Shown: positions 1-8,058, numbered from the stretch's first letter. The stretch is 64,000 nucleotides of DNA from DATKUC01 sp964577375 (GCA_964577375.1 CAZNYW010000002.1:62001-126000); one strand, 5' to 3'. Numbers and translations: made by a program. Notes: a model not told the origin generated them from the sequence alone.

Positions 1-941
1 ACGGTCACAATCCGCGAGGCAATTCTGTTTGCCAGCCTGCCGCAATCCGCAAGCGGCCTTCCCTGCAGATAAGCGTGAAGGAAACCTGCGGCGAAGGAGT
101 CGCCGGCGCCTGTAGTGTCGCGAGGCTCCACCCGCTCACCGGGCACCCGGATGATGCCGGCGGGGCTGGAAATCATGCAGCCCAGTTTTCCAATTTTCAT
201 CACTACAACCGGGGCTAGCGCACCGGCAGCCTCCAGCGTCCGTTCCGCTTCCGCGCCTTCCCCTTCCCCGGTGATCTCCCGCAGCTCCTCGAGGTTTGCG
301 AAGAGTATGTCCACCTTTCCCGGGATCCACTCGAGCAGCACTGTCCGGTATCGTCGCGCCACAAAGGGATCGGCGACATCGAAGGAGACCTGAAGCCCCT
401 GCTTCTGAGCGGCGAGTATCGCCTGCCGGGCAGCATCTTCCTGGTTTTCGGTGTCCCACATATAACCGGTGGTGTGGAACATGTGAGCTTGCGACAGAAG
501 CTCCAGGTCGAAGTCGCCGAACTTGTACTCCCGGCAGGCGCCGAGATGGGTGAACATTGTCCGCTCGAAATCTGGAGTGACGAGAATTGCGGAAGTGCCC
601 GTCGGGACCTCTTTCGCCGCCAGCCGCGTCGTGACCCCTTCGTCTTCCAGAAACCGCCTGAATCGATCGCCGTTTTCGTCGGCACCCACTGCGCCGGTAT
701 AGGCCGGAGTACCGAGATCCGGGCTTCCGGCAGCCAGCCAGGCGAGCCCGCGAATGGTATTGGCGCAGCTCCCGCCGGGGGAATAGCCCGGGTCCCGTCC
801 CAGCGAAACAACCAGCTGCTGACGTTCGAACTCCACAAGGTTCATGGTGCCGGCGACCGCCGAAAGACGGTCGAGGGTCGCGTGGTCGGCGTGAAGTATG
901 ATGTCCATGAGCGGGTTGCCGAGTCCGTAGACCGAAACCAT
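1..941 (-). CDS. PfkB-family carbohydrate/nucleoside kinase (3' end outside window)
   Basis: The minus-strand frame starting at ATG 941 reads MVSVYGLGNPLMDIIL and stays open to the window edge (about 313 codons), so the C-terminus is missing. It is a ribokinase-fold (PfkB) kinase. The N-terminal half has the substrate-binding GGSCANT motif and a YTGAVGADENGD stretch. Near the window edge is the family signature DTTGAGDSFAAGF, whose Asp is the catalytic base and whose GAGD forms the anion hole. A GGAG ribosome site lies at 947-950. The overall pattern resembles adenosine-kinase-like spirochaete PfkB proteins, but the substrate cannot be told from sequence. It is divergent from the PilZ gene that follows. 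Confidence 0.85.
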   Translation of the reverse strand, partial: MVSVYGLGNPLMDIILHADHATLDRLSAVAGTMNLVEFERQQLVVSLGRDPGYSPGGSCANTIRGLAWLAAGSPDLGTPAYTGAVGADENGDRFRRFLEDEGVTTRLAAKEVPTGTSAILVTPDFERTMFTHLGACREYKFGDFDLELLSQAHMFHTTGYMWDTENQEDAARQAILAAQKQGLQVSFDVADPFVARRYRTVLLEWIPGKVDILFANLEELREITGEGEGAEAERTLEAAGALAPVVVMKIGKLGCMISSPAGIIRVPGERVEPRDTTGAGDSFAAGFLHAYLQGRPLADCGRLANRIASRIVT

Positions 942-1003
942 GCTTTCTCCTTGAAACGCGCGTCAGCCAAGGGGTGTCGGACCCGTTTAACTTGGGGGCG
1001 CGA

Positions 1004-1033
1004 TTGACATCGGGATCGCCCATATCCTAATAT
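1004..1033 (+). promoter_or_regulatory. Predicted sigma-70 promoter of the PilZ gene
   Basis: TTGACA at 1004-1009 and TAATAT at 1028-1033 are separated by 18 bases. The start codon at 1046 is only 12 bases beyond the -10 box, so the predicted leader is about 5-6 nt with no room for a Shine-Dalgarno sequence. Confidence 0.6.
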
Positions 1034-1045
1034 CATCACTGGGCC

Positions 1046-1873
1046 ATGTCTATAACAACAAGCCAACAGATCGCGCGGTACTACGACCAGTTCAGCACGG
1101 TCGACGTTACCTTCACCAAAGAGGTGATCAAGGCAACGCTATTGTATCCAAAACAGGTCTTTCTCAAATGCCTCGGTTATCAGTGGCCCTGCATCGTTTA
1201 TGCATCGTCCATGGTCGGAGCGAGGATCGTCGTGAGCCGACAGGGCAGCTTCAATGAAACGGTGCGTAAGGCAAACAACCTTGTTTCCCTGCGCTTCAGT
1301 TTCCTTCAGCGCGACAAGGTCGATCCGCTCACCTTCTTCGTTGCCGCAAAGATCACCGGCTACACTCCCTACGGCCCCGAGAAGCCTGACCTTACCTTTT
1401 TGACGCTGCAGTACACACAGCGGCCGCCCGACGGCCTGATCGAGATTCTTGGAGAGCTGCTCGAGGCAAATGTCAATTCCAAGAAGCGCAAGGAAGACCG
1501 GGTAGACATTACCGCCGATTCAATGCGCAAGATCGGGATCAAGTCCAAAGAGACCACCGTGCTCATTCAGGGGGTTCCCCGCCGCGGAATCATCCGCGAC
1601 CTTTCCTTTTCGGGTGCGAAGGTAGTAATTTTCGGGATAGCGCAGTTCATCGTGAACCGTGAAGCTACACTCAAACTGGAACTGGAAGAACCGGAGGATG
1701 TCCTCGAGCTGCCCGGCAAGATCGTGCGGTTCGAGCCGGTCGAGGGACGGCATGACATCGCGGCATTCGCGATTCAGTTTGCAGAGGACAAGGTCCCGAT
1801 GAAATACAAGCTGCGCATCAACAATTACCTGAAGACGTTCAGGGTAAAGGCAGCAGAACCGTCTAATGAGTGA
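1046..1873 (+). CDS. PilZ-domain c-di-GMP receptor, PlzA-like
   Basis: 275 aa. The C-terminal PilZ domain has both halves of the c-di-GMP motif: RKEDR at residues 148-152 (RxxxR) and DLSFSG at 185-190 (DxSxxG), so ligand binding is expected. The N-terminal 110 residues look like the PilZN-type domain of Borrelia PlzA, a spirochaete c-di-GMP effector influencing motility and metabolism. No membrane segment or signal peptide is visible, so it should be cytoplasmic. It overlaps the following TPR gene by 8 bases, implying co-translation, and sits just upstream of the flagellin cluster. The link to flagellar output is an inference from context and family. Confidence 0.85.
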   Translation: MSITTSQQIARYYDQFSTVDVTFTKEVIKATLLYPKQVFLKCLGYQWPCIVYASSMVGARIVVSRQGSFNETVRKANNLVSLRFSFLQRDKVDPLTFFVAAKITGYTPYGPEKPDLTFLTLQYTQRPPDGLIEILGELLEANVNSKKRKEDRVDITADSMRKIGIKSKETTVLIQGVPRRGIIRDLSFSGAKVVIFGIAQFIVNREATLKLELEEPEDVLELPGKIVRFEPVEGRHDIAAFAIQFAEDKVPMKYKLRINNYLKTFRVKAAEPSNE

Positions 1874-2984
1874 TAACGTCCCAAAGAATCCCCTTTCGAA
1901 CATTGTTTTCATATCGCTTCCCGATCATCTGGACCGGACGATCGGCGAGTTTCGCGTGGACCCATCGAAACCGCTCCCTGTGGAAAAGCCGGAGAAACGG
2001 GAAGACTGGAAGATTTCCGAGCTCAGCTGGGAGATGATCATCGCGGGAATGCTGCGCGTTCTCGCTCACGATCCCGAGCACCAGGATGCAGACTACTATC
2101 GCGATTTTGTCCGGGCCGCCCGTCCTTCGATCGTCGACGATCTCACCGAGACGGCAGTCCTCAAGGCTCGCAACAAGGACTTCGACCTCGCGGAAGAGAT
2201 CTTCCGCGCGCTGCGCGGCCTTCTGCCGGATGATCCTCGCACTCTCATGAACCTCGGCCTCGTCTACGAACAGAGGGCCGACGCATACGAAGCTATCGCA
2301 AATGACGAGCTTTCAACACACTACTCCAATCTGGCGTTCGAAACCTACAAAGAGCTGTTTGCAGCCGAGGACATCCTCCCGGAAGCGCATCTGAACGGCG
2401 GATTCTTCTTCCTCAAGCACCGCAACTTCGAGAAGGCGCGCTTTCATCTCGATTCCTATCTGAAATCGGGCACCGATGAAGAGAAACGCGCGGAAATCAG
2501 GAAGATCATCAAAGAGATCGACAGCCAGAACCTTCTGGATACGCTCTTCAAAGAGGCCTACGATTTCATCCGGATGGGAAAGGAAGATGACGGGATCGCA
2601 AAAATCAACCGATTCCTCGAGTCCTATCCCAAAGTGTGGAACGCGTGGTTCCTGCTCGGCTGGGGACACCGGCGGCTCGAGCACTACTCGGAGGCCAAAG
2701 CGGCCTTCCTCAAGGCACTGGAAGTGGGGCCCGAGCAGCCCGACACGCTGAATGAGCTGGCTATCTGCTACATGGAGCTCGGCGACATCGCGGAAAGCCG
2801 ACGCAGGCTCAGCCGCGCACTCGAGCTCGAGCCCGAAAACGTAAAGATCATCTCCAATTTCGGAATTCTCGCACTCAAAGAGGGAAAGGATGAGGAGGCG
2901 GTCTCCTACTTCAAGACCGTGCTCGAGTTCGAGCCCGAAGATCCTATCGCCCGCCGCTACCTGGAAAAAATAGAACAGCGCTGA
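1866..2984 (+). CDS. Tetratricopeptide-repeat protein
   Basis: 372 aa with no signal peptide. TPR helices are clear in two blocks: about 125-200 (LAEEIFRALRGLLPDDPRTLMNLG pattern) and about 225-370, the latter with canonical units ending in EPEN and EPED. The first 100 residues are not recognisable. The start ATG lies inside the last codons of the upstream PilZ gene, so the two are probably one transcript and may cooperate as c-di-GMP receptor and scaffold. TPR proteins mediate protein-protein contacts; the partner is unknown. The sigma-28 promoter for flaB1 begins directly after its stop codon. Confidence 0.8.
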   Translation: MSDNVPKNPLSNIVFISLPDHLDRTIGEFRVDPSKPLPVEKPEKREDWKISELSWEMIIAGMLRVLAHDPEHQDADYYRDFVRAARPSIVDDLTETAVLKARNKDFDLAEEIFRALRGLLPDDPRTLMNLGLVYEQRADAYEAIANDELSTHYSNLAFETYKELFAAEDILPEAHLNGGFFFLKHRNFEKARFHLDSYLKSGTDEEKRAEIRKIIKEIDSQNLLDTLFKEAYDFIRMGKEDDGIAKINRFLESYPKVWNAWFLLGWGHRRLEHYSEAKAAFLKALEVGPEQPDTLNELAICYMELGDIAESRRRLSRALELEPENVKIISNFGILALKEGKDEEAVSYFKTVLEFEPEDPIARRYLEKIEQR

Positions 2985-2988
2985 CTGT

Positions 2989-3016
2989 TAAAGTTTATGA
3001 CCTCCCCGGCCGATAA
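2989..3016 (+). promoter_or_regulatory. Sigma-28 (FliA) promoter of flaB1
   Basis: TAAAGTTT at 2989-2996 and GCCGATAA at 3009-3016 both match the classical FliA consensus exactly; the spacer is 12 rather than 11 bases. The transcript would start near 3023, giving a leader of about 320 nt. The cognate sigma factor gene lies in this window at 46464-47252. Confidence 0.8.
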
Positions 3017-3092
3017 CCTGACCGGGGCGAGGTCTCTACTCTCATCCGGACAGGAGCAGACTCTCCCCTATTCTTATTATCGGTCTCCCGAA

Positions 3093-3124
3093 CTGACCCT
3101 TGAGAGTTTTTTTTCGAAGGTCAG
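3093..3124 (+). repeat. Imperfect inverted repeat with a T8 loop in the flaB1 leader
   Basis: CTGACCCTT (3093-3101) pairs with AAGGTCAG (3117-3124) with one bulged C; the loop contains eight consecutive T. It lies inside the predicted flaB1 leader. The U-rich loop sits inside the hairpin rather than after it, so it does not look like an ordinary terminator. Confidence 0.4.
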
Positions 3125-3243
3125 CCAGGGGAGCTCCGGAAGGAGGTACGGTGGAGAGTACTGGAGGCAGCGGCAGCGGTGACGCCGGAGAGGGTGCCGC
3201 TTCGCTGATGATTCCCACTTCTCCCGCTGCTGAAGGCTTCTCA

Positions 3244-3343
3244 CGGGCAGGGACGCCCGGAAGTTCGGCACGGGCAGGTCTCCCGATCCGGGAGACTCGT
3301 ACGGGCGGCAACCCGTACGGCATCATCATTTCACGGAGGAAAC
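3244..3343 (+). promoter_or_regulatory. flaB1 leader: three hairpins and GGA-containing ribosome site
   Basis: Three successive stems precede the flaB1 start: CGGGC/GCCCG (3244-3248/3255-3259, loop AGGGAC), a perfect 8-bp stem at 3278-3296 (GTCTCCCG, 3-nt loop) and a perfect 8-bp stem at 3298-3319 (CGTACGGG, loop CGGCAA). The ribosome site ACGGAGGA follows at 3333-3340. Both the first loop and the ribosome site carry GGA, the core of CsrA recognition. Translational control by CsrA/FliW is inferred from the known Bacillus hag and Borrelia flaB systems. Confidence 0.5.
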
Positions 3344-3344
3344 G

Positions 3345-4205
3345 ATGGTTATCAATCACAACCTCAGCGCGATGTTCGCTGATCGGCAACTCAAGATCAA
3401 CAATGAGAACCTCAACAAGAGCATCGAAAAGCTGTCGAGCGGCGAAAGAATCAACCGTGCGGGCGACGACGCCTCCGGTCTGGCAGTCAGCGAAAAGCTG
3501 AAATCTCAAATCCGCGGCCTGCAGCAGGCATCGACCAATGCATCCAACGGCATCTCGTTCATCCAGACGTCGGAAGGCTATCTGCAGGAGAGCCAGGATA
3601 TTCTTCAACGTATCCGCGAGCTCGCCGTCCAGTCGGCCAACGGCATCTACACCAACGAGGACCGCATGATGATCCAGGTCGAGGTGTCGCAGCTCGTCGA
3701 CGAAATCGACAGGGTCGCATCGCACGCACAGTTCAACGGTCTCAACATGCTTACCGGCCGCTTTGCGCGGGACACGGGACTGAATGTGGTGACCGCCAGC
3801 ATGTGGTTTCAGATCGGGGCAAACATGGATCAGAGAAAGCGCGTATACATCGGAACCATGACGGCGGCCGCCCTGGGCGTCCGGGATCTCGGCAGCAAGC
3901 AGATCCTTTCGCTCTCCACGCCGGAAAGCGCAAACCGCGCCATTGGAACCGTCGACACCGCACTGCGGGTAATCAGCAAGCAGCGCGCCGACCTCGGTGC
4001 CTACCAGAACCGGCTTCAGATGGCGATCGGCGGCCTCGATATCGGCGCTGAGAACCTGCAGGCCGCGGAATCGCGCATCCGCGACACCGATATGGCATCG
4101 GCGATGGTACAGTTCGTCAAGAACCAGATTCTCGTCCAGTCGAGCACCGCTATGCTGGCCCAGGCGAACCAGGAACCTCAGTCAGTATTGCAACTCCTCA
4201 GATAA
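3345..4205 (+). CDS. flaB: Flagellin FlaB (first copy), periplasmic filament core
   Basis: 286 aa, typical spirochaete FlaB size. The N-terminal D0/D1 region starts MVINHNLSAMFADRQL with SIEKLSSGERINRAGDDASGLAVSEK. The C-terminal D1/D0 helix has AESRIRDTDMASAMVQFVKNQIL and ends SVLQLLR. The short central part has no outer D2/D3 domain, as in other FlaB proteins. The strong GGAGG ribosome site at 3335-3339 fixes the start. FlaB subunits pass through the flagellar type III system and build the periplasmic filament core. It is one of a tandem pair; this copy carries a Trp in ASMWFQIG not seen in the second copy. Expression is predicted to be sigma-28 dependent with a long structured leader. Confidence 0.95.
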   Translation: MVINHNLSAMFADRQLKINNENLNKSIEKLSSGERINRAGDDASGLAVSEKLKSQIRGLQQASTNASNGISFIQTSEGYLQESQDILQRIRELAVQSANGIYTNEDRMMIQVEVSQLVDEIDRVASHAQFNGLNMLTGRFARDTGLNVVTASMWFQIGANMDQRKRVYIGTMTAAALGVRDLGSKQILSLSTPESANRAIGTVDTALRVISKQRADLGAYQNRLQMAIGGLDIGAENLQAAESRIRDTDMASAMVQFVKNQILVQSSTAMLAQANQEPQSVLQLLR

Positions 4206-4233
4206 GGTAGTATCATTGTTATTGTGCGAAGTT

Positions 4234-4259
4234 ATGCCCGGAGTCTCGGCTCCGGGCAT
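4234..4259 (+). terminator. Stem-loop after flaB1
   Basis: A perfect 10-bp stem, ATGCCCGGAG / CTCCGGGCAT, with a 6-base loop lies 29 bases past the flaB1 stop. No T-run follows, so it may be a partial terminator or a 3' stabiliser of the abundant flagellin mRNA rather than an efficient stop. Confidence 0.6.
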
Positions 4260-4554
4260 TGCTCGCTTGCCGCACTGATTACGGCAATTACCTCAGATCT
4301 TTGAAAAAAACCCTCCTGCACAACGGGAAACCTGACGCAGGAACTCCGCGCGCGTCAAGAGCGCCGCGGTTACGAGCTTTTGCGGGGCCGATTCAGAGGG
4401 GTCCCCTGTCCGGCACAGGGAGTGCGCGACAGGAAGATCTCTCTGCTGTTGGGGTAGATGAACGGAGCAGAAGAAGCGCGATCTCTTCTGGGACGCCCCC
4501 AATCGGCACAGGTAGGCAATGGATGCCTAAGCAAAACCCGGCAAGGAGGGTCAT
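4260..4554 (+). promoter_or_regulatory. flaB2 leader with CsrA-like hairpin next to the ribosome site
   Basis: About 300 bases without a gene. At 4513-4529 a perfect stem TAGGCA/TGCCTA exposes the loop ATGGA. The ribosome site AAGGAGGG follows at 4543-4550. Two GGA motifs, one in a loop and one in the Shine-Dalgarno sequence, are the arrangement bound by CsrA dimers in Bacillus hag. A poor sigma-28-like -10 (GCCGATTC, 4387-4394) lacks a good -35. The copy may therefore be transcribed mainly by read-through from flaB1 or from a promoter I cannot see. Confidence 0.5.
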
Positions 4555-5412
4555 ATGATTATCAATCACAACATGAGTGCTGCCTTTGCATCACGCGAAC
4601 TGAACATGCGGAACCGGGAGATTCAGACCGACATTGAACGACTGAGTTCCGGACTGCGAATCAACAAGGCAGCAGATGATGCATCGGGTCTCGCCGTTTC
4701 AGAGAAGCTGATGAGCCAGGTCCGCGGTTTGAACCAGGCGGGGCGCAATATCCAGAATGCCGTCTCGTTCATTCAGACGACAGAAGGATATCTTGGCGAA
4801 ACAACCAATATTCTCCAGCGACTCCGTGAGCTTGCAGTGCAATCTGCAAACGGTATCTACACCAATGAGGACCGAATGATGATCCAGGTGGAAGTCTCGC
4901 AGCTGGTCGACGAGGTGAACAGAATCGCCTCGCAGGCACAGTTCAACGGGATGAACATCCTCACCGGTGCCTTCGCCCGGAACTCTGCATCGGGACAGGT
5001 CATGCAGTTCCAGGTCGGCGCCAATATGGATCAGAACAAGCGTGTCTTCATCGGTACGATGACTGCAGCCGCGCTCGGGCTAGTGGGAGCACAGGGCCAG
5101 GCAGGTCAGACGATTTCGATCTCAACACCGGAATCAGCGAACCGCGCCATCGGCATGGTGGACACTGCACTTCGGACCGTGAACGCGCAACGCGCCAACC
5201 TGGGAGCATATCAGAATCGTTTCCAGATGGCACAGCAGGGCGTGGCAATCGCTGCGGAGAACCTGCAGGCCGCGGAATCCCAGATTCGCGATACCGACAT
5301 GGCTAGTACCATGGTCGACTTCGTGAAGAACGAGATTCTGCTGCAGGCCAATACTGCTATGCTCGCCCACGCGAACGCGAAGAACCAGTCGGTACTCCAG
5401 CTGCTCCAGTAG
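4555..5412 (+). CDS. flaB: Flagellin FlaB (second copy), periplasmic filament core
   Basis: 285 aa, a close paralogue of the preceding gene. It shares MIINHNMSAAFASREL, the ADDASGLAVSEKL block, the identical QSANGIYTNEDRMMIQVEVSQLVDE segment (too long a match to be chance) and the C-terminal DTDMASTMVDFVKNEIL helix ending SVLQLLQ. An AAGGAGGG ribosome site at 4543-4550 supports the ATG. The two copies diverge most in the central linker. Spirochaetes often carry several FlaB isoforms mixed in one filament. A good intrinsic terminator follows, so flaB2 and flaG are at least partly separate transcripts. Confidence 0.95.
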   Translation: MIINHNMSAAFASRELNMRNREIQTDIERLSSGLRINKAADDASGLAVSEKLMSQVRGLNQAGRNIQNAVSFIQTTEGYLGETTNILQRLRELAVQSANGIYTNEDRMMIQVEVSQLVDEVNRIASQAQFNGMNILTGAFARNSASGQVMQFQVGANMDQNKRVFIGTMTAAALGLVGAQGQAGQTISISTPESANRAIGMVDTALRTVNAQRANLGAYQNRFQMAQQGVAIAAENLQAAESQIRDTDMASTMVDFVKNEILLQANTAMLAHANAKNQSVLQLLQ

Positions 5413-5532
5413 GCAAGTAACCCGATAACTCCGTTCGAATCCGGCAGAGGGCCCGCACGTGCAAAGCACGCCGGCTCAATGCGCCGCGGAAAGAGATTTC
5501 TGGACGTCATCTCAATTCCGCAAGAAAAACCC

Positions 5533-5565
5533 GGTGGGAGGGGTCGCGCTCTCCTCCCACCTTTT
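5533..5565 (+). terminator. Rho-independent terminator after flaB2
   Basis: GGTGGGAG (5533-5540) pairs with CTCCCACC (5554-5561) and TTTT follows directly at 5562-5565. It sits between flaB2 and flaG. Confidence 0.75.
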
Positions 5566-5588
5566 CCTTCTTACACGGAGGTAAGAGT

Positions 5589-5930
5589 ATGTCCATGGAA
5601 ATTCGCGGGGTCGGACCCTATTACGACATCCCTTCCGCTAAAATCCCAGGAGCCCCTACTCAACCGGCAGCCTCGCAGGCCGCCGCTGATGTGAAGACGT
5701 CGCAACCGCAGCATCACGTCGACAAGGTTCTCTCGGATCTCCAGAAAATAGGCATGACCTTTGACCGTCGGCTTCAATTCAGCATCAATCGAGACATCAA
5801 CCGGGTCGTCGTCAAGGTGATCGACACCGAAACCGATAAAGTAATCAGAGAGCTTCCGCCAAAAGAGATCCAGGAGCTGTATCGTAGAATACGGGAGGCA
5901 GTCGGATTACTCTTCGACCACAAAATATAA
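5589..5930 (+). CDS. flaG: FlaG-family flagellar protein
   Basis: 113 aa. The C-terminal half is the FlaG domain: LQFSINRDINRVVVKVIDTE, then DKVIRELPPKEIQELYRRIREAVGLLFD. The N-terminal 45 residues are Pro/Ala/Gln-rich and unstructured, as usual. GGAGG at 5577-5581 gives ideal spacing to ATG 5589. FlaG proteins affect filament length in other bacteria; the exact role in periplasmic flagella is not settled. The order flaB-flaG-fliD is the common one. FliD begins 29 bases downstream. Confidence 0.9.
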   Translation: MSMEIRGVGPYYDIPSAKIPGAPTQPAASQAAADVKTSQPQHHVDKVLSDLQKIGMTFDRRLQFSINRDINRVVVKVIDTETDKVIRELPPKEIQELYRRIREAVGLLFDHKI

Positions 5931-5959
5931 CTTTCAGATATCTCAGCTATCTTGCCGTA

Positions 5960-8035
5960 GTGGGCCTATTCATCCTCGCGGCACCCGTCATTCGTGCGCA
6001 GTCAACAGGTTCGTTTACTATCCCCGGCGTATCTGACCAGTACAACACTCAGGGCATGATCGACAAGATCATGAAGTACGAGGCGGCGCCCGTCGACCGC
6101 ATGAAAAACACGCTGGACCAGTACAAGAAGGAAAAAGGTGTCTGGAACGAACTCGGACAGAAGCTGAGCAAGGTCCAGGACAGCGCCCAGAAGCTCTACG
6201 GCTTTCAGAATCCCTTCAATGAAAGAACCGCAACCTCGTCGAATGATGCGGTGCTCACCGCCACGGCTACACGGAAGGCCCAGGAGCACACCAACAGCGT
6301 AGTTGTCCAACAGCTTGCACAGGCCGACAAGTTCCTTTCGAAGGATCTCCCGCTCGACTACAACGTGCCTGCAGGCACCTATTCCTTCCGTGTCGGGGAG
6401 CTCACCAAGAGCTTCAACTTCCGCGGAGGAAAGCTTGCGGCCTTCGCCGACGCAATCAACAAGAATGCGGGCGACATCCTGCACGCGAACGTCGTTCGCA
6501 ACACGGCCGACACGCAGGTTCTCGTTATACAGTCGCTCAAGACGGGCGCAAAAAACCGCCTCACCTTCCTGAAAGACGCGGAAACGTTCGCCCTCGATTC
6601 CGGCATCATTCAGAAGGTGCTCACCAACAGCCGTGACGTTCAGATATCAGGCACCTCGATCGCGGCGTGGAATCAGCCGCTCGGTCAGACGAATATCTCT
6701 GTGAGCGACGGAACGGTAACGCTGCCGCCCGGCAGCGAGGTCTCACTACCTGTAACACCACCGATAAGCTTCTCGACCAGGATGGTCCTGTCGCTCGAGG
6801 TGAAGGTGACAAACCTCGGGTCGAATGCAACGCCGGTCCCATCGCCTCCGCCGGGTCCCTCGATTCCCTCGCCGGGATCGACGAGCCTCGGGGGTGTCAC
6901 GATCCAGGGAAACAGATCGCAGGTACCGCTGCCGCAATGGAAGCCTCCAGCACCGCCGAAGAAGGTGGAAGATCACCATATCCTTTTCGCGCAGAACGGT
7001 GATTCAGTGGTACCTCTTCCGGAGGTCCCGGATACCGACGGATTCAAACAGCTTACCATCCCCATTACTGACTACGTAAAAGGAATGACCGCACTCGACC
7101 TGCGCAACCGCAATACGGAGCGGCAGGTCGAGGTACGCAATGTCCGCGTCTTCGATCCGCAGAGCCGCGGTGATTTCAGACCGGTCAATGCGGTTACACA
7201 GGCGCAGGACGCAAGGCTGCTGGTCGACGGCGTACAGGCGGTGCGGGAAACCAACAGTATTTCCGACCTGGTTCCTGGCACGACGCTCGATCTCCATTCA
7301 GAGAGTCCTGCTCCGGTCACGTTGACCGTGGAACCCGACCGGAAGCTCGTCAAGAACGCCATCATCGAGTTTGTGGGCCGCTACAATCAGCTGCTCACCA
7401 CCATCAATATCGTTGACAGTAAGTCGCCCGAGGTAGTCAACGAGGTTACCTACTTTACGCCCGACGAGAAGAAACAGGCGATGGACGAGCTTGGGATCCT
7501 GCAGGGCGACATGACGATGAGCATGCTGAAGAACAAGCTTCAGGATGCGATGATGAGCCCCTACCCCACCGACCTCGGCCGACAGCTCACGTTGCTTGCC
7601 CAGATAGGAATATCGACCAATACGAGCGCGCCCGGCTCACAGGGCTACGACGTCTCACGCCTGCGCGGATACCTCGAAATCAACGAGCAGCAGCTCGACA
7701 GTGCGATCAAGGACCATATCCAGGAGATCAAGCAGCTTTTCGGCTCGGACACCAATGGAGACATGGTGATGGACACGGGCGCGGCGGTGAAGATCTACCA
7801 GTTGATCACCCCCTACGTTCAGGTAGGCGGCATTATCGCAATCCGCACGCAGGGCCTGGACACCCAGATTGCGAGCACAAACAAGGACATCGACACTCTC
7901 AACAAGCGTCTGGATCAACGGCGCACGGATCTGAAGGATCAGTTTGCCCGCATGCAGGGTGCGATGGGAGAGCTCCAGCGGCAGTCGCAGGGGCTCAGTA
8001 ATCTCGGTGTCCAGAGCGGCACCACCGGCCGATAG
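5960..8035 (+). CDS. fliD: Flagellar filament cap FliD (HAP2)
   Basis: 691 aa from GTG 5960. The canonical FliD N-terminus FTIPGVSDQYNTQGMIDKIMKYE begins only at residue 19. Coiled-coil heptads follow (VDRMKNTLDQYKKEKGVWNEL), and the C-terminal FliD_C region is at about 430-680. A Pro/Ser-rich insert lies at about residues 290-345. The first 18 residues, MGLFILAAPVIRAQSTGS, look like a short Sec signal. The frame has no ATG or TTG upstream before the stop at 5885-5887, and no good ribosome site precedes the GTG. FliD is normally exported by the flagellar type III route, so this N-terminus is odd and the true start is uncertain. Confidence 0.88.
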   Translation: MGLFILAAPVIRAQSTGSFTIPGVSDQYNTQGMIDKIMKYEAAPVDRMKNTLDQYKKEKGVWNELGQKLSKVQDSAQKLYGFQNPFNERTATSSNDAVLTATATRKAQEHTNSVVVQQLAQADKFLSKDLPLDYNVPAGTYSFRVGELTKSFNFRGGKLAAFADAINKNAGDILHANVVRNTADTQVLVIQSLKTGAKNRLTFLKDAETFALDSGIIQKVLTNSRDVQISGTSIAAWNQPLGQTNISVSDGTVTLPPGSEVSLPVTPPISFSTRMVLSLEVKVTNLGSNATPVPSPPPGPSIPSPGSTSLGGVTIQGNRSQVPLPQWKPPAPPKKVEDHHILFAQNGDSVVPLPEVPDTDGFKQLTIPITDYVKGMTALDLRNRNTERQVEVRNVRVFDPQSRGDFRPVNAVTQAQDARLLVDGVQAVRETNSISDLVPGTTLDLHSESPAPVTLTVEPDRKLVKNAIIEFVGRYNQLLTTINIVDSKSPEVVNEVTYFTPDEKKQAMDELGILQGDMTMSMLKNKLQDAMMSPYPTDLGRQLTLLAQIGISTNTSAPGSQGYDVSRLRGYLEINEQQLDSAIKDHIQEIKQLFGSDTNGDMVMDTGAAVKIYQLITPYVQVGGIIAIRTQGLDTQIASTNKDIDTLNKRLDQRRTDLKDQFARMQGAMGELQRQSQGLSNLGVQSGTTGR

Positions 8036-8058
8036 ACGTCCACAGCAAGGAGTATCCG

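Noticed and set aside
3001..3032. GC-rich inverted repeat read as a terminator of the TPR gene
   Set aside because: It overlaps the sigma-28 -10 element, has no T-run and contains a bulge; the promoter explanation is much stronger.
4387..4394. GCCGATTC as a sigma-28 -10 for flaB2
   Set aside because: The last two positions mismatch and the -35 region (near GTTACGAG) is poor; kept only as a weak possibility.
5421..5428. CCCGATAA as a sigma-28 -10 for flaG
   Set aside because: No acceptable -35 lies 11-12 bases upstream, and a terminator stands between it and flaG.
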